From Orientallactaga sibirica (taxonomy: Eukaryota; Chordata; Mammalia; Rodentia; Dipodidae), in assembly GCA_036365145.1 (NCBI GenBank), contig JAEOAD010000018.1, positions 11,266,501 through 11,330,500 on the forward strand: DNA of 64,000 nucleotides, in the 5' to 3' direction. A model generated the notes under the pieces. The model did not search any database. It saw only the letters and a list, made by a program, of their open reading frames with translations, and had not been told where the DNA came from. How positions within the stretch are numbered: position 1 is the stretch's first letter; every line of letters starts with the position of its first letter. The position numbers and the translations under genes are program-made. Below, piece by piece: positions 1-10,075 of the stretch.

Positions 1-13
1 TTAATCTTCACTT

Positions 14-219
14 AAAAAAATATATTATTTATTTATTTGAGATAGAGAAAGAGGCAGAGAGAGGGAGAGAATGGGTGTGCCAGGGCCTCCAGCCACTACA
101 AGTGAGTTCCAGATGCATGTGCCCCTGTGCATCTGGCTTACGTGAGTCCTGGAGAATTGAACCAGGATCCTTCGGCTTTGCAGGTAAACACCTTAATCGC
201 TAAGCCATCTCTCCAGCTC
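14..219 (-). repeat. B2-like tRNA-derived SINE, reverse
   Basis: Read on the minus strand this is a complete B2-like SINE: head 'ggagagatggct', tRNA-like promoter region, body with the 'cagatgcac' segment, CT-rich tract and AT-rich tail. It is flanked by an exact 12-bp target-site duplication, taatcttcactt, at 2-13 and 220-231, so the insertion boundaries are firm. Confidence 0.93.
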
Positions 220-264
220 TAATCTTCACTTTTTTTTGAAGATTTATTTATTTATTTATTTATT

Positions 265-499
265 GGTCTGAATAGATGGTTTAGTGGTTAAGCGCTTGCC
301 TGTGAAGCCTAAGGACCCCAGTTCAAAGCTCGATTCCCCAGGACCCACATAAGCCAGATGCACAAGGTGGCACATGTATCTGGAGTTCATTTGCAGTGGC
401 TGGAGGTCCCAGCATGCCCATTCTCTATCTATCTGCCTCTTTCTCTCTCTGTCTGTTGCTCTCAAATAAATAAAAATAAACAAACAAACAAACAAACAC
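265..499 (+). repeat. B2-like SINE
   Basis: Forward B2-like SINE with recognisable A-box (tggtttagtggttaag) and B-box-like sequence, CT-rich tract near 440 and an AAATAAATAAA then (AAAC)n tail. It follows a (TTTA)n run at 243-264 that looks like the remnant tail of a reverse-oriented SINE. Confidence 0.9.
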
Positions 500-500
500 A

Positions 501-660
501 GCCAGGAGTGGTGGCACATGCCTTTAATCCCAGCATTCGGGAGGCAGAGGTAGGAGGACCACCATGAGTTCGAGTCCACCCTGAGACTACATAGTGGGTT
601 CCAGGTCAGCCTGAGCTGGAGTGAGACCCTACCTCAAAAAAACAAAAACAAAAACCAAAA
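501..660 (+). repeat. B1 SINE (7SL-derived)
   Basis: B1 consensus is readable end to end: 'gtggtggcac', 'taatcccagca', 'ggcagaggtaggagga', 'gagactacatag', 'gtgagaccctacctc' and an A-rich tail. It abuts the preceding B2-like tail directly. Confidence 0.93.
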
Positions 661-674
661 TAATAATAATAATA

Positions 675-881
675 ATTATTTATTTATTAGAGACAGAGAG
701 AAAGGGAGAGAGAAACAGAGAAAGAGAGAGATTGGGCACACCAGGGCCTCCAGCCACTGCAAATGAACTCCAGATGTATGCACCACCATGTATAGCTAGC
801 GTACGTGGGACCTGAAGAATTGAACCTGGGTCCTTAGGGTTCTCAGGCATGTGCCTTAACTGCTCAGCCATCTGTCCAGCC
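675..881 (-). repeat. B2-like SINE, reverse
   Basis: Reverse-oriented B2-like SINE beginning with its AT-rich tail and ending at 'gctcagccatctgtccagcc'. It forms an inverted pair with the forward copy at 265-499, separated by a B1. Confidence 0.9.
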
Positions 882-1516
882 TGCCAATTTTCACTTTTAA
901 CAAGCTCCTCAGCTGACTCTTTTGGAAAATAGTGAAGGTTTGAGAACCATTGCTATTCCTGGAATCCCTGCCTAGCTCATTCATACCACTTTCCAAGGAC
1001 CCTCCCAGTATTCTGGACACAACTGCAGGACAACCAACACAGGGTACAAACTCGCCCACGTGCCAACTCATGTTGTTTCAACCTAATCTGTCCCCGCTTC
1101 TGTGCAGAAGATGACAGGAGAAGGGCGAGGGGGGCCCACTCTCCTCAGCATCTCCAGGGCCTGGTCCACAGGAGATACTCAGTAAAGGGCTACTAAAAGA
1201 ACATAGGGAGAAGGCTGGCTCAAAGCCTTTATTTTTACCCCTTATAAAATTATAGCAAGCATGTACCTGTAGGCAGTCTTACACTCTTAGGAAGGATACA
1301 TTCCATCCTACCTGGAAGATTGCTTGTTTCCTTCAACTCACAGTGCGAACTGTTATCTGCCATTCTGGGGTAGATTGTTTTCCTGACACCTTCAACTCTA
1401 CAGGTTTGCAAACTTCTCCATCCAGAGCCATCCCCATAGTAAACACAGATACTGGTCAATAAACCAGCCTCATCACTTTACTCACTGATGGGCCCAAATG
1501 CATAAAAATCCTACTG
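882..1516. other. Unique DNA, no gene seen
   Basis: I see no coding exon, RNA gene or young repeat here. A short segment near 1145-1200 (ending 'actcagtaaagggct') resembles the 3' part of an ancient MIR/L2 repeat, but too weakly for a firm call. Confidence 0.4.
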
Positions 1517-1517
1517 G

Positions 1518-1778
1518 GGTGCTGGAGAGATGGCCTTGCAGTTAAGGCGCTGGTCTGTGAAGCCTTAGGACCCATGTTCAACAATCCAGGTTCCACATAT
1601 GCCAGAGGCACAAGGTGATGCAAGTGTGCGCTCACAAGATGGTGCATGCATGCATCTGGAGTTCCATTACAGTGGCTGGAGGCCCTGGGGCGCCAATTCT
1701 CATCTCTCTCTCTCTCTAAAAAATAAAATTAAATTAAAATAAAAATTAAAAAGCCATTCTGTTAGGGCCTCAAAAAAG
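1518..1778 (+). repeat. B2-like SINE, long variant, with extra 3' sequence
   Basis: Forward B2-like SINE of the longer variant, with an extra segment around 1622-1650 ('gtgcgctcacaagatggtgc') before the 'catctggagtt' motif. The AT-rich tail ends near 1752 and is followed by about 26 bp of non-SINE sequence. The block is bracketed by tcctactgg at 1509-1517 and 1783-1791, each preceded by A's. If that is the target-site duplication, the extra 3' piece travelled with the SINE. Confidence 0.75.
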
Positions 1779-2110
1779 AAATTCCTACTGGAAAGGGCCC
1801 AAGAAAGTCAGTTTTAAACAAATATCTCACATGATTCTGAGGATGGAGTCCGAAAAATTACATTTCTGCAAACCCTGGTTTTAAGGGGAAATAGAGTGAT
1901 CAGCTAGCTTCATTTTCTTTTCTTCTTTCGGTGGGAATTGCTCAAAATCTGTTCTAAAAAGGGATCCCTGTGATAGATGTTTGCGATATAGAGTGCTTCT
2001 TTGGGGATGTGGGGACTACCTAACTTCTGAACCCACCTTTGTAAGTCCCATGAGATGCAGCCCTGCCTTTCATTGTGAGGACAGCTAGGGTGCCCAAATA
2101 GGTTCTGGCC
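1779..2110. other. Unique DNA upstream of ORF
   Basis: No repeat or recognisable gene. A donor-like 'tttgtaagtc' occurs near 2039 and a CCAAT motif ('agccaatcag') at 2124-2133, immediately before the ORF start at 2134. I cannot connect these to a transcript. Confidence 0.3.
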
Positions 2111-2133
2111 GAGAGCCAGACTCAGCCAATCAG

Positions 2134-2613
2134 ATGCTGCCCCTGGACCTGGACTGCATACTGAAGCCGGGCGGTTTCTTATTCATTCTTGAACCGCTGT
2201 GGCAGGGCAGAAAGCACCACCAGCAGCCCCGGGGGCTGCCACAGCTGTGTGCAATCAGAGGGCCTATCAGCTGTGTTGTGTCTCAGATGCTGGCTAAGCA
2301 GCCGCTGCCGCCGCCCCCTCCCCACCAACCTTCCTCACAGTACTCCATTCTTCCAGGAACTCCTGCTTCAGCCACAAACACCCAGAATGACCTGGCCATC
2401 AAATACCAGGAGGTAGTGCTCGACCACCTGCAAAACCCATTTCTTTCATGTTTTAAACGAAACCGAGTTAAAAGTTTTGTTATTTTCAATCTGACCTTGG
2501 ATGCACTTGTTTACTTCACTAAACTAGAACACAGTCCAGAAATCATAAGGAAGTCTATAAAAATTTATGGGTCGGCCACTTTAAAAGAAAATCAAAGGGC
2601 CCTGATATTTTGA
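2134..2613 (+). CDS. Unrecognised 159-codon ORF
   Basis: This ORF lies about 330 bp from a CpG island. The first half is compositionally unusual: residues 9-21 read CILKPGGFLFILE and residues 54-65 are proline-rich (QPLPPPPPHQPS). The second half is less biased and could be untranslated sequence. An acceptor-like 'ttgtgtctcag' ends at 2285 and a donor-like 'gaggtagtg' occurs near 2410, so a shorter internal exon at about 2286-2411 is another reading. LKPGGfl superficially resembles a methyltransferase post-motif I segment, but no AdoMet-binding GxGxG precedes it. I do not recognise the protein; chance ORF, pseudogene and real exon all remain open. Confidence 0.25.
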   Translation: MLPLDLDCILKPGGFLFILEPLWQGRKHHQQPRGLPQLCAIRGPISCVVSQMLAKQPLPPPPPHQPSSQYSILPGTPASATNTQNDLAIKYQEVVLDHLQNPFLSCFKRNRVKSFVIFNLTLDALVYFTKLEHSPEIIRKSIKIYGSATLKENQRALIF

Positions 2614-2934
2614 AACAGCAGGTCTCTGGTCCCACTTAATTCTGTGATAACGTCATTTGCTTACAGCTTATCTATGAAGTGGGGCTTCTGCGTGGCGTTC
2701 GCGGGTTAGAGGATTAACAGGTAAAGAACAAGGCATGGTGCAGTCAACGAAGTTCTCGAAGCTCCGTGCTAACCATCTGACCACCTAACCATCGCAGCCC
2801 CCACTTAGAGCTCCATGGAAATTCAAAGAGGAAAATGCACAAATGAGCGCCCTCCAAGTTGAACCTTAGAAAGCCGACAATATTCAAATGGTCAACACAA
2901 AACGTTTCCTAGGCTTTAAAGTAAAGCATCGCCA

Positions 2935-4290
2935 AAGTTGTTGCAGTCTCCGGTGAGTCGGTGTGGCGGCCCTTCACGGACCCTTATTCACTCGCGGATC
3001 TTAACAAAGGCCAGCCGACACCCGGCGCGTGGAGAGGTCCGCCGGCCAGCGGCTCCCGGAACGACGGGTCCCCACCGCAGCCGAGCACCGGCTCTCCCGT
3101 CCGCCTTGACCTCCAGGCCACCGCCAGGCCGGCGCCCGGCCGGCTCCATGCCCCGCGGGGGGTCGGTCCAGGCTGCGGGACAAAAGAGCCCGCGGCGGGC
3201 CAGGAGGGTGCGCAGCCCCGAGCGCGGAGGAACCGCCTGGGGGAGGGGCGGGCGGGAGGGACTCGGCGCCCCCTGCGCGACGCTCGGCCCCCCGATCCGG
3301 GACCCTGGCGCCAGAGAGAAGGGGGTCTGGAGCTGGGCTCCCCCCACCCCTCCTGCGACAGAGCCCCGAGTCTCCCGCAGCCGCGAAGTCTGCCTCGGTC
3401 CACGCTCTCCTTTGTTGTCCCGTCCCGCGCTCTGGACAGCTAAGTCCCGAGCATCCCGGTTCTTAGGCCACCGAGAGCCAAAGTCCCGGGAGAGAGGGGT
3501 CAGGGAGGGGGCTGGGCAAGCGCGGCCCCACGCCATGAGGGGTGCGGGGGCTTCAGGCCGGGGTCCGTGCGCCCGCCAACTGCCCGGGAGGACCGTTTCC
3601 CTCGGCCGGTGGCCGGCTGCGGCACCGTGCGCGTCCCACTTGGGAAGCAGAAGGCGGCGGCCCTCCCCGTCCTTTGCTGGGGAGACTGGGCGTCCCGCGT
3701 CCCCGGCCAGTCCCCGTTCGCTCACCCCGGCAGGACTGCCCCCCGCACGGTGAGCGCCCCCTCGAGCCGCGCGCTCCCCGCGCGCCCGGGCGCCTCGGAA
3801 CCCTGCCAAAGGATGGAGGCTCCCCGGCAGGCACGGCGAGCCGGGAAAGTTTGTGCGCTCTATCCTGCTCTCAGATCCCGAGATTCCCGGGGGCGGGAGT
3901 CCCTGACCGCCGGCAGAGCCTCTAAGTCCCGGGCCACAGTCGGAGCTCCCGCCACCTGCTGCAGATCCAGGGAGGGGCGCAGGGCCACCTCCTCCACGCC
4001 CCCCTTTCCCTCCATGGCCCTCTCCGGGCAGCACTCACCGCCCCTCCGCTCCGCTCGCCGCCAGCCCACCGGCCCCGGCCCGGGCACCGCGCCGCCCCCT
4101 TCCAGCCCTGCTCACCCGTCCGCCGAGCGCGGCGTCCCCAGAGCCCGTCCGCGGTCGGGAGGGATGCTGGTGGCGGAACCCTGCGAGACGGGAGAAGCCG
4201 CTGCCGGGGGACCTATTGCTGCTGCCTGGTCTCTGGGCCCCGAGAGGCGGGAATGGAAGAAGCTCGGAAGTTAACTTACCCGCTGGAGAG
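2935..4290. promoter_or_regulatory. CpG island, likely promoter/first exon(s) of an unidentified gene
   Basis: The stretch is abruptly GC-rich and dense in undepleted CpG while both flanks are AT-rich and CpG-poor, the classic pattern of an unmethylated mammalian promoter. It is free of SINEs although neighbouring DNA is full of them. Donor-like sites on the minus strand are cagcgg|GTAAGT (intron would begin at 4279) and GGCG|GTGAGT (4038). Plus-strand donor-like sites are at 2953 and 3750. Long ORFs on both strands inside it reflect the scarcity of AT-rich stop codons, not protein. I cannot name the gene. Confidence 0.75.
3239..3260 (+). other. G-quadruplex-forming motif
   Basis: Five closely spaced runs of three or more G's separated by one- or two-base loops fit the G3+N1-7 quadruplex rule and also contain GC-box (Sp1-type) sequence. 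Such motifs are common close to CpG-island transcription starts. Confidence 0.6.
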
Positions 4291-4490
4291 CTGGGCTGGA
4301 GGCCAGGTGCCTGTTGCCACCAGCTTAGTAACTTAAATATCGTTAAGCCTTGGGCTATGGGCGTACTCTGATTGGACCTTCTGAACAACTTCGCCACAAA
4401 CTCCCAGGACATACACACGGACCTGGCCAGCACTTCCTTCCTGTTGCAGAAGCCGGCTCAGTCCCTGCACACCCTTCTTATATCACGTAA
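4281..4490 (-). promoter_or_regulatory. Candidate minus-strand core promoter and 5' exon
   Basis: On the minus strand, going from high to low coordinate, there is a TATA-like gatataag near 4475-4486, a CCAAT box (ggtccaatcag, CCAAT at 4371-4375), a second AT-rich atatttaag at 4332-4340, and then the strong donor GTAAGT opening at 4279. This order is what a first exon feeding an intron towards lower coordinates would look like. The exon would be mostly untranslated. An ATG at 4433 opens a frame that reads through the donor. This is inference from signals only. Confidence 0.35.
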
Positions 4491-4619
4491 GCTTCTTTGA
4501 CCCAGCCAGAGCCCTCCCCCCTAGAAAGACAGCTAGCTTCTAAAACTCCTTGCCTGTGCGGCCTCCTGGTCTCTTTAGACAGGCTATCTGCTTCCAGTGT
4601 GTTTAGTTTTTAACAAAAC

Positions 4620-4650
4620 TTAACAACAACAACAACAAAAAAAAAAAAAC
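4620..4650 (+). repeat. (AAC)n / poly(A) tract
   Basis: Simple (AAC)n followed by poly(A). No SINE body is recognisable directly upstream. Confidence 0.6.
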
Positions 4651-5623
4651 CTTGGGGCTGGGAAGGTAGTCCCCCACCCCGAGCTATGTGGAATGGAGGA
4701 TTCAGGGACCCTCGGTATCTATTCACATTCCTGGATTCGACCAAGAGTGAATGGAAAGTATGTTGCAAAAACACATTGCTTCTGCCCTGTTAGGAACAGA
4801 TTTTTTTTTCTTGTCAAATGCACATTATTATTCCCTAAACTAAATGTAGAGCAACTCCATAACACTTATACTACATTCGATACGATAATTTGGACCTATC
4901 TTAAAGGATCTTAGGGCTTCCAGTAGTTCTGTGTGAACACCATGACACTCTATGTAAGGAACTTGGGCGTTTGCAGAGTTTGACATCCATGGGGGTCCTG
5001 GAAACAATCTTCCTTCCCAAATACTGGTATTGGAACTGGGGTGTCTTTGAGAGTGACAGAGCTTTCCTCGGTTCTTGGCTGGCCTGCAACTCAGGAGTTA
5101 GGGCTGTGGAAGCTCACAGCTACACAAACTTGCACTCAGTCAGTGGCCTCTGGGTTCTTGTCTTTTGAATTTGAGGAATACAATCCACAGATTTTGCACA
5201 TTGAACTGCTGCTGTAAGGCAGAAGGGGGTTCATGGAAATGGAAAAGCCCACATGGAGACTCTAAGTGGGGTCTTTTATGGTAATGTACTGTATGGGGCC
5301 CAGTTGGTCAGTCCAGCACCGATCTTAGGTGTCCAGGTGCTACCAGGTTTCCAAGAAAGGAAGTAATCTTATCTCTTAAATTCCTCTTCTAAGCAATACC
5401 AGGTCCCCCAACCACCCCCCTTATGTTTCTGGCCATTAGCAAGGTGGAGGCTGCCAGGACACCTTTAGGGAACCTTTGGCTAAGAAAGAACCAGGATCTC
5501 TCCCTTATAGACTGGAGGACATTTCTCCCCTTACAGGCTCTTCAGCCATTTTTAGCTTACTTTCAGGGACCTTAGTAAATCCCTAAACTGCCTCAGTATC
5601 AAGGAATAACTTTAGTGTTGGGT
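4651..5623. other. Unique DNA, no gene seen
   Basis: About 1 kb of moderate GC with only short, unremarkable ORFs. No repeat family recognised. Confidence 0.4.
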
Positions 5624-5639
5624 AAGAAAAGTACAAGTA

Positions 5640-5890
5640 AGGGGCTGGAGAGATGGCTTAGCGGTTAAACGCTTGCCTATGAAGCCTACGGACCCCGGTT
5701 CGAGGCTCGATTCTCCAGGACCCACATAAGCCAGATGCACAAGGGGATGCATGCATCTGGAGTTCGTTTGCAGTGGCTGGAGGCCCTGGCGCACCCATTC
5801 TTTCCCTCTCTCTCTCTCTCTCTCTCTACCTGCCTATTTCTGTATCTCTCTCATAAATAAATAAATAAATAAAATATTTTTTAAAAAAGA
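5640..5890 (+). repeat. B2-like SINE, young-looking
   Basis: Near-consensus copy with 'ggagagatggcttagcggtt' head, B-box 'ggttcgaggctc', (CT)n at 5806-5827 and (AAAT)n tail. A perfect 16-bp target-site duplication, aagaaaagtacaagta, occurs at 5624-5639 and 5891-5906. The low divergence and intact duplication point to a recent insertion. Confidence 0.95.
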
Positions 5891-5906
5891 AAGAAAAGTA
5901 CAAGTA

Positions 5907-6445
5907 GGGGGGAAAGCATTCTCAGGACAATGTTTAGTGTTCAATAGGTGTTTAGTGTATATATATAGCTAGATGGATAGACTGATGGATATATGAACAA
6001 ATAGATATTAACTCAGCAGAACTTCTGCTATACCAGCAACTAGCATAAAATAGGTTTGGGGGAAAAGGAGGGAAGGGAAAGGTTTTTGTTTGTAAAGTTT
6101 AAATTGACTCTGTGCATATTTCCAACAAGAATGGGAATTAAGAAAAAAGCTCTGAAAAATCACTTTAAGACATGTCAGGGTTAGTGGTTCTAAGACCTCC
6201 ACTTCCCTTCTGCAGCCGCTGATGCTCAGTCACAGGGAGTGGGCACTAAGGGAAGAGGTGAGTTATCTTTCCAGAGAGCAATTCTTCCTGTCGCATCTTA
6301 CTTTGGTGATTTTTGACCATTCTCAGTTTCTCCATTTGCAGAATGAAGATGTGTGTGGCTGCTACAGTTCATTTTCATTCCTAGTAATAATAGAATGTCC
6401 ATGGAGTGAGGGCAGTAGTGCAGAAGAGCAGCCCTTCCAGAGGCA
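5907..6445. other. Unique DNA, no gene seen
   Basis: Contains a short AT-rich/(GATG)n-like stretch at about 5955-6005. Otherwise nothing recognised. Confidence 0.4.
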
Positions 6446-6457
6446 CCAGACCATGAG

Positions 6458-6908
6458 GTTTTTTTTTTTTCTGTTTATCTCATTTTATTATTTAAAAGAA
6501 CAGGAAAATCAAAGTGCAATTTTATTCAATAAATATCATATGATCCATATAACATTCTCTTGCAGAAGTTAGCATCCATTATTTTACAATGATGATAGCA
6601 AAATATCAACCAAATTATCACTTATCACACAGTTTCCATCATAGCAGCAAGTTCCTTGAACTGTCTGTAGAAATTCTGAAATTGTGGAACTGTCATTTCA
6701 ATGAACTTGTCCTTTATTTGACCAGACTGATCTGCCACTTTGAGCATCACAGCCACATAAGGATACTTAAGTGATCCGCAACTGTCCAAGCTCACAGCTA
6801 TACCCAACTTCCACTGAAAATCTACAAGCTGGCTGGTGACCCGGGACTTAGCATCCAGCACCAGCTCACTGGACGGAGACCCCAGCTCCATTGGGACCAC
6901 TGCGGACT
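6458..6908 (-). mobile_element. Processed retrocopy of COMMD6 mRNA
   Basis: The minus strand carries an uninterrupted COMMD6-like coding sequence with a short 5' leader (6892-6908), a 3' UTR with an AATAAA signal (6484-6489) and a poly(A) tract (T's at 6459-6470) about 14 bases further on. The parental gene is multi-exonic in mammals as I know it, so the lack of introns plus the A-tail identify an L1-mediated retrocopy. A probable target-site duplication is ccagaccatgag at 6446-6457 and ccagaccaagag at 6909-6920 (11 of 12 match). Confidence 0.9.
6625..6891 (-). CDS. COMMD6: COMMD6-like intact ORF within retrocopy (retrogene or young pseudogene)
   Basis: The 88-residue frame begins MELGSPSSEL and ends LAAMMETV. 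It contains the family's signature stretches QLVDFQWKLG (residues 21-30), LKYPYVAVMLKVAD (41-54) and VPQFQNFYRQFKE (68-80), which together form the COMM domain. COMMD6 is one of the smallest COMMD proteins, essentially a bare COMM domain, so the length is as expected. COMMD proteins assemble with CCDC22/CCDC93 into the Commander complex used in endosomal recycling and have been linked to NF-kB control. The ATG at 6891 matches the family's start; the frame also stays open upstream to 6984, but that is beyond the likely retrocopy edge. No frameshift or stop is present. There is no evident promoter, so expression is unknown. Confidence 0.8.
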   Translation of the reverse strand: MELGSPSSELVLDAKSRVTSQLVDFQWKLGIAVSLDSCGSLKYPYVAVMLKVADQSGQIKDKFIEMTVPQFQNFYRQFKELAAMMETV

Positions 6909-6920
6909 CCAGACCAAGAG

Positions 6921-8000
6921 TTTTAAATGAACTTTTTATGTAGTGACAATAGCAGTTTGAAATGATGATGATCATGATCATCATCTGTGATAATAATTAC
7001 AAATTCATTAATTTGTCTGGAATTACCCAGCAAGTGAAGTCTCAAAGAACCTCAAAGATCTGGCCTCTAGAAAATATGTGAAGTCTCTCTGACCACTGCC
7101 ACATTGGATTGAAATGGTTGATGGACCCTTGTTATATGTAAGTCTTTTCCAGAAAAGATCTGAATGCCTATTCATCTCAGACAGGACACTGACAGCAGAC
7201 AAAATAACATTTCCACCAAAGTCCAGCTTGGTGAGCCAGTGAGTTTACTGAGTTAGGGGAGCATGAGTGAGGGACGGGTTACCTACATGGGCATGGAAGA
7301 CTCAAAGGCAGCAGCATCACCTAAAAGCCCACCCCAGCATGGGTGACGGCTCAGGAAAGCTGTGTCTCTTAGAGTTCCCTGCCCAACTTGCAGGCAGGTC
7401 CACTGGAGAGTCTCCCCTCTACCAGCAATTGCTTCCTGCTTCTATAATCTTGGGGAGGGGCCTTCTGGGTCTTGTAACTTTCTGAGCTTCCTGAGCCTTC
7501 TGTTCCTTAGTTTCCTGAAATTTATGAGCCTCTCTCCTTGGAGGAAATGTTTCAATCCAGAGAAAGCAGCTACACAACCATCTATCTTTACTGAAGGCAC
7601 TTAACGCTTCCAACTGTTTAATGCATTTTCATGGCCTGTACTGGCACCTGTTCTACCTGTACCACTGTAGATAATCAATATGTACAAATGAATAAACACA
7701 GGACACACTATTAGACAGTAGCCTTGGGCAGATAATGATAAGATATGACCGTTCGTTGTATTCAACTCAGCTGGCAGCCCTAATTCTATGGTCACCATAG
7801 TATCTGTATCATTATTGTCTGTAAGACCAGACGTGATAATGTTTATGATAAATGTTTATTTTCAATTATACACTCAGTGATTAGATGCAGCATTTGGGTC
7901 TCCCTATTCCTGCTAAAATGACATCTAACCATGAGCAATGTGCCATTTTGGAAAGAGCACGGGGTTAAGAGTCAAGAGGCCTGCTCAGGTTCTCTACTAG
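6921..8000. other. Unique DNA, no gene seen
   Basis: Roughly 1.1 kb with no recognisable repeat. Overlapping short ORFs at 7267-7613 on both strands resemble no known protein. Confidence 0.4.
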
Positions 8001-8005
8001 CTCAT

Positions 8006-8391
8006 TGTGGTAGTTTGAATATATGTCCCCCAATATATTCAATGTTTTATTACTTTATAGTGTGCATCTGCAATCACCTTCCTAGAGGCAATGTCACTGG
8101 GGGCTGGTCTTAAGGTGTGGGTTTGAGATTCCATTGTAAAGATATGCAAATGTGCCTAGCAGGAGTTCCTGCAGTGTGCTGTGTGACCTTTTGGCTGTAG
8201 TTTTGCTCTGTGTGCTGTGTAGCTGGCGGCTTGGCTTTGCTCTCTTGCCTGGTCCTGTGGAGAGCAGGCAGCTTCTTCTGCCATTATGGAACTTCCCCTG
8301 GATCTGTAAGCTTCAATAAATAATATCCCTTCCTCCATAACTGTGCCTGGTCTGGAAGTTCATCTCAGCGAACCTGAAGCTGTCTGCTACA
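8006..8391 (+). mobile_element. Solo LTR, ERVL-MaLR-like
   Basis: Starts 'tgtggtagtttgaatata' and ends 'tgctaca', giving TG...CA termini, with a polyadenylation-type 'caataaataat' near 8313-8323. It aligns by eye with the better-bounded copy at 31263-31585. The flanking bases ctcat (8001-8005) and ctcag (8392-8396) are a near-match 5-bp duplication. No internal region or second LTR is present, so it is a solo LTR. Confidence 0.65.
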
Positions 8392-8685
8392 CTCAGAGCA
8401 CAGCCCCCGCAGCTTGCATAACCTCCCTGGGCTTGTGCACCTCACTGAAGCAATATCCCTGCTCGGTGGCTGTGCAGCTGATGGCTGCCACTTGAGACAT
8501 CAGTGATGGCGAATGTTTGTTACTGCAGAAGGACCTCTGGCAGAACTAGGATAACTAAGAGCAGTCAGCTCTGATAAAAGAAGTCAGAGCAGCACTTGGA
8601 TAAGATGCATAAGTTTCAACAGATGTGATAGAGTATATGCTAAACATGTCAAAGGTTCTAAGATCCAGAACCAACAGAGAGAGAG

Positions 8686-8768
8686 GCAGGCATGGTGGCA
8701 CATGCCTATAATCCCAGCACTTAGAAGACTGAAACATTCAAGGTCAGCCTGGGTCACAATAAGAAGAC
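8686..8768 (+). repeat. Degenerate B1-like fragment
   Basis: Retains 'catggtggcacatgcctata', 'atcccagcactta' and 'aggtcagcctgggt', but lacks the 3' third and is well diverged. Confidence 0.6.
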
Positions 8769-9803
8769 CAATATAATTTAAAGTTAATTATTGTCAGAAT
8801 ACAGAAGTTAGTAATTTAACAGTCCTCTCCTTGACAAAATATTTCCTGTGGTTTTAAATATTTTTCTAAGAGTGGCTAAAACTAAAGCATATTGGTTTGT
8901 GAGTCAACCTATTATTCTAATTATTCTAGTTAACCTGACAGGAATAAAATGTCCCAAAAGAAAGTGTGGCTTTTCAGAGTCCATGCACAGTGCTGCTGTG
9001 GGGGACCTTGATGCAGGGTAGGTGCTCACCATAGTGAGACTGTGCAAAGGGGCCAAGCAGAGCCTGCAGTGGCTCTCTCAAAGCCCTGTGCCATCACTGG
9101 GGCTTTATTTCACCCTGGAGAAGGATGCAGATCCTGTAGGTCTGCCTCACTAACTGCTCTGAACTGGCCTTGGTCATATAGATTTGAAGTAGTCATGGAA
9201 CAGGGGCTGCATAGAAGGTATGCTCTTGGTGACATGAAAAATGGAAAATCATTCAGAAGGTCATCCGTTGGAGGACAATGACTCTTCTCGTGTGCACCTG
9301 TGTGTGGCAGAGAGAAACTTCTAGTGGCTTACTTATGGTAAATTATGGTAAAATAAGTATTTTAAATAATTAAAATATTATTTTTGTATGGCCCACAAAT
9401 ATGGCTGCATATGGCCTGTCCAGTAAAGAATTTTGCACTTCAGACTAAAATTTGTGTAACTCAAGAAAGAAAAGAGGGAGAAGGAAGGAGGAGAGTGAAT
9501 GGCAGAACAAAGAAAGAGAAATAGAACTGGAAAGAGGGAGAAGAAAGAGGCATTTAGTCAAGCCAGGGTTCTCTATAAATGTTTTACTTGAGGATTTCCT
9601 GTTCTTCTTGCTTTTTTCTCCCTTGCCTTTGGGCTTGGCTGCCAAAAATAACATCACTGGTCTTTAATAACCAAAAGCTAATAAACCCTTCCTCTTTACA
9701 TGGAGCACTGTCAGCTCTGATCTGATCTGCCACAGATCCACAAGCCTATTGTGTACAACTAATCCAAGGGCAGAGGAAGAGGGCTACCACCCAGTATGAT
9801 GAA
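8769..9803. other. Unique DNA, no gene seen
   Basis: No confident feature. Around 9385-9425 the 'tatggcccacaaatatgg' stretch is vaguely like a hAT-type relic. A purine-rich stretch spans 9465-9550. Confidence 0.35.
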
Positions 9804-9814
9804 TGCACAAGTAA

Positions 9815-10064
9815 GAGGACTGAAGGGATGGCTTAGTGGTTAAGGCATTTGCCTGCAAAGCAAAAAGACCCATGTTCGATTCCCCAGGACCCATGTTAGC
9901 CAGATGCATAAGGTGGCACATGCGTCTGGAGTTTGTTTACAGTGGCTGGAGGCCCTGGTGTGCCCATTCTCTCTCTCTCCCTCCCTCCCTCTTTCTTTCT
10001 CTCCTCCTCGTTCTCTCTGTCAAATAAATAAATAAAAATAAAATATTAAAAAGAAAAAAAAGAG
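9815..10064 (+). repeat. B2-like SINE
   Basis: Complete forward copy with (CT)n/(CCCT)n tract and (AAAT)n tail, flanked by tgcacaagtaa at 9804-9814 and 10065-10075, an exact 11-bp target-site duplication. Confidence 0.93.
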
Positions 10065-10075
10065 TGCACAAGTAA

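Noticed and set aside
2158..2200. Methyltransferase-like LKPGG segment
   Set aside because: One short match without the AdoMet-binding motif or any other family landmark is not enough to assign a function.
2938..4274. ORFs of 93-348 codons on both strands of the CpG island
   Set aside because: They overlap each other in several frames, consist mainly of Arg, Pro, Gly and Ala, and follow from the low frequency of stop codons in GC-rich DNA. No domain is visible.
5641..5720. tRNA-like promoter boxes
   Set aside because: The A- and B-box-like sequences belong to B2-like SINEs throughout the window. No free-standing tRNA gene was seen.
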